From Planctomycetota bacterium (GTDB lineage: Bacteria; Planctomycetota; Phycisphaerae; WQYP01): a DNA stretch of 11,297 nt. Shown here piece by piece: positions 6,410 to 11,297 of this stretch (positions within the stretch are counted from its first letter, which is position 1; every line of letters starts with the position of its first letter). The translations under genes were made by a program, and so were the position numbers. The notes under the pieces are model-generated. The model saw nothing but the letters and a program-made list of their open reading frames with translations, had not been told where the DNA came from and ran no database searches. Where the stretch lies: contig JAJZCT010000049.1 in the NCBI GenBank assembly GCA_021828925.1, positions 1 to 11,297 of the forward strand, in the 5' to 3' direction.

Positions 6410-6588
6410 TTCGACTCCCATTTAAGCTCTGCCTTGGCTGCCCGGCGGCGCACTTCTATTCGCGGGTCCGGATCGGCGGCCAACGCCTCCGCAAACCGCC
6501 GCAGCGACTTGCGCCGCGTGGTAAACGGCTTGCCGTTTATAGTAACATGCCGCGCTTCCCACAGTCGCTTTGTTGCGTCGAGAATCAT
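6406..6588 (-). CDS. Small basic protein sharing a 20-residue segment with the 78-aa protein
   Basis: A 60-residue protein: MILDATKRLWEARH, a strand-like VTINGKPFTT, then a basic helical half. Residues 39-58 (starting DPDPRIEVRRR, ending LKWE) are identical to residues 36-55 of the protein encoded at 6830-7066. Over these 20 codons nine differ, all silently, which supports real coding and selection on the protein sequence. ATGA overlaps join it to both neighbours; GAGG lies before the start. No known family. The Arg-rich helix may bind nucleic acid or another virion protein, but this is a guess. Confidence 0.65.
   Translation of the reverse strand: MILDATKRLWEARHVTINGKPFTTRRKSLRRFAEALAADPDPRIEVRRRAAKAELKWESK
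6417..6499. repeat. Duplicated coding segment, copy 1
   Basis: This 83-base stretch aligns without gaps to 6904-6986, with about 69 of 83 positions equal (counted by eye). It encodes the shared C-terminal half of two small proteins in the same frame. The start-to-start distance is 487 bases. Confidence 0.85.
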
Positions 6589-6833
6589 TTCACAACCTCA
6601 AACGAGGCAGTCTGCATGTTGATCTGCAAATTCGAGTAATCTGTTCCTTGGTGCCCATCGGCGGTTATTTGGATTTCTGGCCCCTCGGGGTCCGGGCTTA
6701 CTTGAAGCTTAAGCACCTCCATTAAAACAGGCTTAAAGGGTAATAAGCCTTCGTTGTATTGCTCTTTACTGAAGGCTTCGAGACGCTTTTCGATATTGCG
6801 GGCCTTCCCAATAAAATTAAAATAGAAAGTCAT
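6585..6833 (-). CDS. Hypothetical phage protein (82 aa)
   Basis: No recognised family. The N-terminal part (MTFYFNFIGKARNIEKRLEA) has a beta strand followed by an amphipathic, charged helix; the centre FKPVLMEVLKLQVS and EIQITADGHQG and the end NMQTASFEVVK look like short strands, so it is probably a small alpha/beta protein. AGGAG six bases before the ATG is the best ribosome binding site of the cluster. It overlaps the genes before and after it as ATGA and sits between the two proteins that share the duplicated segment. This placement, the ribosome binding site and the coupled stops make it a real gene; its function is unknown. Confidence 0.65.
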   Translation of the reverse strand: MTFYFNFIGKARNIEKRLEAFSKEQYNEGLLPFKPVLMEVLKLQVSPDPEGPEIQITADGHQGTDYSNLQINMQTASFEVVK

Positions 6834-7066
6834 TGACTACTCCTTAAATAATTATCCGGGTGCAAACCATTCTGCCACCGCGTAACGTCCGTGGGGGCGA
6901 TTTCCCATTTAAGTTCTGCCTTGGCTGCCCTACGCCGTACTTCAATGCGTGGGTCCGGATCAACCAACAACGCCGCCGCAAACCGCTGCTCGGCGGCGCG
7001 CTCCGCGATGTCGTGCGGGCATTGCCGTTCAAGCTCTTGCGGCATTTGTACTATTTGCTCGATCAT
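6830..7066 (-). CDS. Small protein sharing a 20-residue segment with the 60-aa protein
   Basis: A 78-residue protein directly after the prohead protease. Residues 1-32 look helical and charged; residues 36-55 (DPDPRIEVRRR to LKWE) are identical to a stretch of the protein encoded at 6406-6588. The last 23 residues (IAPTDVTRWQNG onward) are unique to this copy. The match also covers the preceding residues loosely (RFA-AL), so the common unit is about 27 residues. The ATG at 7066 overlaps the protease stop as ATGA; GGAG is only two bases from the ATG, so coupling from the protease probably matters. Family and role unknown. Confidence 0.65.
   Translation of the reverse strand: MIEQIVQMPQELERQCPHDIAERAAEQRFAAALLVDPDPRIEVRRRAAKAELKWEIAPTDVTRWQNGLHPDNYLRSSQ
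6904..6986. repeat. Duplicated coding segment, copy 2
   Basis: Partner of 6417-6499 (about 83% identical, no gaps). Together the two suggest an old duplication within the cluster, after which the segment was kept in both genes while the 82-residue gene lies between them. Confidence 0.85.
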
Positions 7067-7980
7067 AGCTCCGCCAACTTCTGCCGCAGTTCGGAATGCT
7101 GGAAAATCACGCTGCGTTTGCCCAGCTTTTCGTCAATGTCGGCTTTAAGTTCCTTGGCCACGGAATGGATTGCCGGATGCGTGTTGGCACTGCGCGCCAG
7201 TGCCGCCGAAATCGCCCGCGAAAACACCGTCATTTTGCCATCCACCAATTTTCCCCAGGGATAAGCCCACCGTTCCTTGGTCTCCGCAGCCTCCTGGGGA
7301 ACTTCCGCCAGGTGCACTGTTCCGAATTTCAGCCCCAGCGGCCCGGATCCCATTAACGCACTTCCATCCTCGGGCGTGAAATCCCATGCGCCCTCGTTGA
7401 TGTCGCCGGCGCTGATCGCCGCCCGGCACGCCTTCACCCCGGCCTCGTTGACCGCCATCTCCCGCGTCGCGCGGTACGTCGCCAGCACGGATCGCACCGC
7501 GGCACTGGTTTGTGGATACGCCGGAAACGTCACCACGCTGCATTCCAGCAGCTCACCTTTTTGGACCGTCCGTATCGGCCCTCCGTCTCCGCTGGCCCAG
7601 GCATCGCGAATGCAAATAAAGCCAAAGCTCATCTGGTTCACATCGCCGCGTTTGAGGCTCACCTGCAAATCACGCGAATAGCTCGTATCCGGAAGATCAG
7701 CCGAGAAACCCAGCCCCTCGGCAGTATGTTCCAGCATCAGCGTGCGAGCACTGACGCGCCCCAGCACCTTGGAAGCAACATGGTCAATGAGCAACCGTAT
7801 GTCCGGCCCAGATTTCACCGAATCCACAAAGGCCTGAGGATCAATGATCTCCCGAAATCCGCCCAGATCCACAGAAAGCGAATTAAACGGCACCGCCCGC
7901 CCCTCAAGCTTGGGCATCCCCGATTCCACCGCCCGCAGCTCACAGCGCCCATACGCCCGCGTTTCCATTTCAAGTGACAT
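7063..7980 (-). CDS. HK97-type prohead protease with C-terminal extension
   Basis: Serine protease that cuts the delta domain from the capsid protein during head maturation. Residues 25-165 carry the family pattern: LEGRAVPFNS, GGFREIIDPQAF, DIRLLIDHVASKVLGR (His67), DVNQMSFGF (Ser118) and GELLECSVVTFPAYPQT (Glu146), the expected His/Ser/acid set. The family is usually near 200 residues; this one has 305. The last 120 contain AGDINEGAWDFTPEDGSALMG and KERWAYPWGKL followed by a helical part, a segment also seen attached to or near other phage head proteases and of unknown role. The ATG at 7980 has AAAGGA upstream and overlaps the portal stop by 11 bases; the ATG at 7986 lies too close to that site. 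The capsid gene does not follow directly; five other genes come next. Confidence 0.88.
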   Translation of the reverse strand: MSLEMETRAYGRCELRAVESGMPKLEGRAVPFNSLSVDLGGFREIIDPQAFVDSVKSGPDIRLLIDHVASKVLGRVSARTLMLEHTAEGLGFSADLPDTSYSRDLQVSLKRGDVNQMSFGFICIRDAWASGDGGPIRTVQKGELLECSVVTFPAYPQTSAAVRSVLATYRATREMAVNEAGVKACRAAISAGDINEGAWDFTPEDGSALMGSGPLGLKFGTVHLAEVPQEAAETKERWAYPWGKLVDGKMTVFSRAISAALARSANTHPAIHSVAKELKADIDEKLGKRSVIFQHSELRQKLAEL

Positions 7981-9634
7981 AAGCATCCTTTCCGGCCAAG
8001 ACGGCCTGATAAACATCATTGGCGAGTTTTACACTCCAAGTATCTTCCCACTCCTGCGCCAGTTGCGTCGCCAGGGCAACGCCGCCGGCAATTCCGGCTT
8101 TTCCCTGGGCTAATAGTTCCTCAATCGTCCGCGTGGCAATCGCCGCCCCTGGTGTTCCATCCGATCCAACCACGCGACCGCAGCTCGCGGCCAGCAGTTT
8201 CATGCTCTCACGGATCCCCTCTGAACTCACGCGAACCGACCTTTCCCATCCATCCGCATCATTACGTTCCGCCGCTTTTTTCATGGCGTTGCCCTCGCGT
8301 TTGAGCATCCGCCGCAGCTCCAGAGCCATGAGGTCGATGACGCCCGATCGCGCCGCGTCCGCGGCAGGCTTTTGTTGTGGTGCGGGCGTCCCCGCCTGCC
8401 CCGGCTTTGGCTCTGCTACGGGCGGCTCTGCTGGCAACGCTGGAGGCTTCTGGCCTTCAGTTGCAGCATTCATATTTAGCGGCGTCAAATACGTATCGCC
8501 TTGCTCCGGAGGCAGCAGATTTTCGTCTTCAGCCTCTCGAATATCGTTGGCGGACATCCAACCCCATTGGCGCGCCGTTGCGTACCCTTGGAAACGCGCT
8601 GTTGTGTCACCACGTAAAATCTGCCGCAGATCAAACCGCGCCACCAGGTCCGTGCCCGCCAGCAGCTTGCGTTTGATTTCCTGTTCCCACTTTTCCAGCC
8701 AGGGCTGAAGTGAATACGTGACAAAATCCATGCCCTGCTGCTCAATGTTGCTGAACGTCGCCCGTTCCAAGTCCGCCAGCATGTGCGGCGGGACCCGGAA
8801 AATCCGTGCAATCTCCAAGATCTGAAACTTTCGCGTCTCCAGAAATTGCGCATCATCCGGCGGAATGCCAATAGCCTCCCACTTCATTCCCTCTTCAAGG
8901 ATCGCGGGCCGATTCGCATTGGCCGAGCCGCGAAACTTCGCCTCAAAGCTTTCCCGCAAGTTCCGCACAGCCTCAGGTGACAAATGCCCCGGATGCGTCA
9001 GCACGCCGCCCATGTGTGCACCATTGCCAAAAAACGTCGCGCCAAATATCTGCGCCGCCAGGCCCAGGGCAATCGCCTCACGCGTATAAGCAATCGGCGA
9101 ATAACCAGCAATTCCGTTAAAGCCCAGCCCAGGTAAATGCAAAATCTCTTCCGGCGCAAAAGTCTCGCTCATCTCTGTCTTGTATCGCAGTTTGCCGCCC
9201 TGGCGTTCTGCAAAGGTCCGATCCGGCAACATCGGAATCAATTCAATCGGGATCCCAGCCCGGTTCAGTTTGATCCGCGCGTACGCATTTCCCCACAGCA
9301 CCAGGTGTCCTTGCAGGGTTTCCTTAAAAACACTGGCCGTCATTTCCTTGTTGGGGTTAAATCGCAACAGGTCATAGATCGGGTGCCCAACCGCTTTGGT
9401 TTTGCCCCGTTTCTCCTGGTGATAAAGCACGAGAGGCAACATCCCGACCGCATCTGAGAGGATACGGACCGCCGCAAACACCGCGGCAAACGTCATCGCG
9501 GTCTGCTCATTGACCTGCACACCGCTGCGCGTCGGCCCATAGCTCATCAAGCTATCGAGCATCGTGGGCGACACGGGAACCGTAGGGTTCTCGACGCTGC
9601 GGCGGCCAAAAATCAATTCCGCAATCCGGCTCAT
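7970..9634 (-). CDS. Phage portal protein (HK97 type)
   Basis: A 554-residue portal that forms the dodecameric ring at the head vertex through which terminase packs DNA. Family features: AVFAAVRILSDAVGMLPLVLY (residues 51-71), HLVLWGNAYARI (110-121), AKFRGSANANRPAILEEG (232-249), VPPHMLAD (281-288) and FSNIEQQGMDFVTYSLQPWL (294-313), followed by KWEQEIKRKLL, all in the usual order. After residue 390 a Pro/Ala/Gln-rich linker (397-428) leads to a charged helical C-terminal domain that goes to residue 554, making it longer than the core family at about 400-430 residues. The ATG at 9634 has GGAG six bases upstream and overlaps the previous stop as ATGA; an upstream ATG at 9715 would lie inside the preceding gene. 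Overlap with the protease gene is 11 bases. Confidence 0.93.
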   Translation of the reverse strand: MSRIAELIFGRRSVENPTVPVSPTMLDSLMSYGPTRSGVQVNEQTAMTFAAVFAAVRILSDAVGMLPLVLYHQEKRGKTKAVGHPIYDLLRFNPNKEMTASVFKETLQGHLVLWGNAYARIKLNRAGIPIELIPMLPDRTFAERQGGKLRYKTEMSETFAPEEILHLPGLGFNGIAGYSPIAYTREAIALGLAAQIFGATFFGNGAHMGGVLTHPGHLSPEAVRNLRESFEAKFRGSANANRPAILEEGMKWEAIGIPPDDAQFLETRKFQILEIARIFRVPPHMLADLERATFSNIEQQGMDFVTYSLQPWLEKWEQEIKRKLLAGTDLVARFDLRQILRGDTTARFQGYATARQWGWMSANDIREAEDENLLPPEQGDTYLTPLNMNAATEGQKPPALPAEPPVAEPKPGQAGTPAPQQKPAADAARSGVIDLMALELRRMLKREGNAMKKAAERNDADGWERSVRVSSEGIRESMKLLAASCGRVVGSDGTPGAAIATRTIEELLAQGKAGIAGGVALATQLAQEWEDTWSVKLANDVYQAVLAGKDAYVT

Positions 9635-9810
9635 GCTCGCTCCTGAATCATTGCATCCACCATCAACGCCAGGCCGCCGGCAACAAACCCCAACTGCCAC
9701 CACAAACAACCGCACCCAATCACCAGCAGCACCGTGCCGATCATGTAGATCGCCGCCGACTCCCGCCGCCGCCGGCGACGCATCATAAGATCTTGATGTT
9801 CATCAGACAT
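9631..9810 (-). CDS. Small membrane protein between terminase and portal (59 aa)
   Basis: The start MSDEHQDLMM is followed by six arginines (residues 11-16), then hydrophobic IYMIGTVLLVIGCGCLWW (21-38) and GFVAGGLALMVDAMI (41-55), which could form one long or two short membrane segments with a tight turn. The Arg cluster before the first segment suggests a cytoplasmic N-terminus by the positive-inside rule. The ATG at 9810 has AAAGGGG upstream and overlaps the terminase stop by eight bases (ATGTCTGA); an upstream ATG at 9858 lies deep within terminase. It ends as ATGA into portal. A membrane protein at this place is not usual for a packaging module. Holin-like or membrane-anchor roles are possible, but no family is recognised. 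Confidence 0.65.
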   Translation of the reverse strand: MSDEHQDLMMRRRRRRESAAIYMIGTVLLVIGCGCLWWQLGFVAGGLALMVDAMIQERA

Positions 9811-11297
9811 ATTGCAATCCCCTTTCCTCATAAACGCTCTGAGGACGCTTGTCTTCACTGCACCGGCCCAAGGCCATGATCACAGCCACAATGCCGTCAA
9901 TTTTTTCGCTCGATTTTTTCTTGCTCGGCTTGTAGTTGCCCGCGGCATCAGTCTCCACCACGACGTTCCCGGCCATCCAGCGCAGCACCACATCACCGCC
10001 GTGCATGAGTTTCTCGCCCAGCACCAAAGTCTCAAGCTGCTTGGTGGGTGCACTCATGGATGCAAAGCCCTGTCCAAATGAAACCATCGTAAATCCGTCA
10101 CCCTCCAACTGGGTCGCCAGTTGCACCGCACCCCACCGGTCAAAAGCGATCTCCCGTATGTTGTATTGCCGCCCCAACGCGCCAATATCCCGCCGGATCA
10201 CGTCAAAATCGATCACCTCGCCCGGCGTGGCCGCAATCAGCCCATGCTTCACCCATTCGTCATAAGGCACCCGATCCCGCCGTGACCTCCGCCGCGCACC
10301 CTCCAGGGGCACCCAGTACTTCACCAGGCATTGGTAAACGCCGCCCGGCCGCGGAAACACCAGGGCAAATGACGCTGTATCTGTGGTGCTGGCCAGATCC
10401 AACCCCGCATAGCACGGCTCGCCCGCGAGATCCCGCGCGTCAAACGCTTCCCCGCACGCATCCCACTTTTCCAGCGAGATCCACCGCACATCCTGCTCGG
10501 TCCATTGATTGAGCAGGTACCGCCGGAAACTATTTTCTTTCGCCGGGGATTCCTGGGCTTCCTTGCACGATTCGCGGAATGATTCCATGGAAACGGTGAC
10601 CCCCAGCGACGGGTTCACCCGTTTCCACACCTCTTCATCGCGCCAGTCTTCATCCTTACCGGCCGCGAAAATCAAGGCAAAGAACCCATCATCATCAATA
10701 ATGCCGCTCAAGACTTTTTCGGCGTAGTCATGCTGTTCGTAGCAGATGCTGTGCCGATCCCAGCCCGCCGTCGTGATCGCGATCTGGAGTGGCTGACGCC
10801 GGGACCGCGTGGAGTAGGCCAGCGTATCCCAAAGATCCCGGACCCGCTGCGCGTGTAGCTCATCAAAGAGAATCCCATGAGCGTTCAATCCTTCCTTGGT
10901 CGGAACATCCGCCGACAGCGCCTTGAACCAACTGCGTGTCCTGGGAAACGTAATACGCTTCGTAGATCGCACCACCTCAAGGATCCGCGATAATTCCGCC
11001 GACGCCTCCACCATGTTGGACGCCTCACCATGCACAATGCTGGCCTGCTCCCGATCCGCCGCGGCGGAATAGATTTCCGCCCCAGGCTCGCCATCAGCCA
11101 CCAGCAGATACAAGGCAATCGCCGATCCCAGCGTTGATTTCCCCATCTTTTTGGGAATCTCAATGTAAGCTCTCCGGAACCGCCGCGTGCCATCCGCCCG
11201 CTTCCAACCAAACAAGGGCGCGATCAGCAATTTCCACTGCCAATCTTGCAACTCAAACGGCTTTCCAGCCCATTCACCCTTGGAATGCACCAGGAAC
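9803..11297 (-). CDS. Terminase large subunit, N-terminus outside the window
   Basis: The ATP-driven motor and nuclease that cuts and packages phage DNA into the prohead through the portal. The open frame runs off the right edge, so the visible 497 or so residues lack the beginning; a GTG at 11290 is in frame but is not a likely start, since family homology (KGEWAGKPFELQDWQW) begins there and normally has upstream residues. Numbered from that GTG: Walker A-like IPKKMGKST (45-53), Walker B GILFDE (139-144), coupling motif ITTAG (172-176), and the nuclease acids Asp298 in YAGLDLAS, Asp384 in AFDRWGA, and Asp465 in KIDGIVAVIMAL. This set is that of HK97-like (TerL_ATPase plus TerL_nuclease) enzymes. 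Its end overlaps the next gene by eight bases. A small terminase gene would be expected further right. Confidence 0.95.
   Translation of the reverse strand, partial: FLVHSKGEWAGKPFELQDWQWKLLIAPLFGWKRADGTRRFRRAYIEIPKKMGKSTLGSAIALYLLVADGEPGAEIYSAAADREQASIVHGEASNMVEASAELSRILEVVRSTKRITFPRTRSWFKALSADVPTKEGLNAHGILFDELHAQRVRDLWDTLAYSTRSRRQPLQIAITTAGWDRHSICYEQHDYAEKVLSGIIDDDGFFALIFAAGKDEDWRDEEVWKRVNPSLGVTVSMESFRESCKEAQESPAKENSFRRYLLNQWTEQDVRWISLEKWDACGEAFDARDLAGEPCYAGLDLASTTDTASFALVFPRPGGVYQCLVKYWVPLEGARRRSRRDRVPYDEWVKHGLIAATPGEVIDFDVIRRDIGALGRQYNIREIAFDRWGAVQLATQLEGDGFTMVSFGQGFASMSAPTKQLETLVLGEKLMHGGDVVLRWMAGNVVVETDAAGNYKPSKKKSSEKIDGIVAVIMALGRCSEDKRPQSVYEERGLQYV

Noticed and set aside
8019..8708. 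Plus-strand open frame of 229 codons antisense to the portal gene
   Set aside because: Ser/Ala/Arg-rich shadow of the portal frame, with no domain or start signal; the portal is certain on the other strand.
11288..11290. GTG as the true start of the terminase
   Set aside because: The frame stays open to the window edge and the family normally has many more N-terminal residues before the KGEWAG segment.

Overview
The window is a contiguous block of tailed-phage morphogenesis genes, all read from the minus strand, so transcription runs from high to low coordinates. The gene order (large terminase, portal, prohead protease, major capsid protein, head-tail connector, tail tube) and the recognisable proteins are those of an HK97-fold siphovirus or a prophage of that type. 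No integrase, attachment site, host gene, tRNA or CRISPR is visible, so prophage and free phage cannot be told apart. The host cannot be named. Coding sequence is moderately GC-rich and Shine-Dalgarno sites are ordinary (GGAG, AAAGGA). Short AGTTAGGAGTTAGAAG-type tracts between genes look like a dispersed bacterial intergenic repeat, which would favour a prophage or a phage that picked up host repeats; this is inference.

Region 11297-7063: the large terminase (its N-terminus lies outside the window), a 59-residue membrane protein, the portal, and a prohead protease with a C-terminal extension. Region 7066-4227: five genes placed where the capsid gene would normally follow the protease. They are three small unknown proteins (two share an identical 20-residue segment), a probable TIM-barrel enzyme-like protein, and a large SGNH-type hydrolase. 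From terminase to SGNH hydrolase, nine genes follow one another with no intergenic base: six junctions are 4-base ATGA overlaps and the other two overlap by 8 and 11 bases, so translational coupling is likely.

Region 4209-2595: the tight packing ends. A 136-residue beta-rich protein and a 209-residue phage protein with a conserved C-terminal domain are bordered by AGTTAG-type repeats. A roughly 520-base stretch follows with a possible 32-residue membrane peptide, a candidate promoter and a 19-base direct repeat. Region 2594-1: the major capsid protein, a stem-loop, a 55-residue small protein, another inverted repeat, the gp6/gp8-like connector and the start of the tail tube gene.

In function, terminase and portal package DNA, the protease matures the capsid, and connector and tail tube join head to tail. 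The roughly 4.5-kb insert between protease and capsid, with two enzyme-like proteins and several unknown ones, is the most unusual part. It may encode virion-associated enzymes or head decoration; this is not proven by the sequence.
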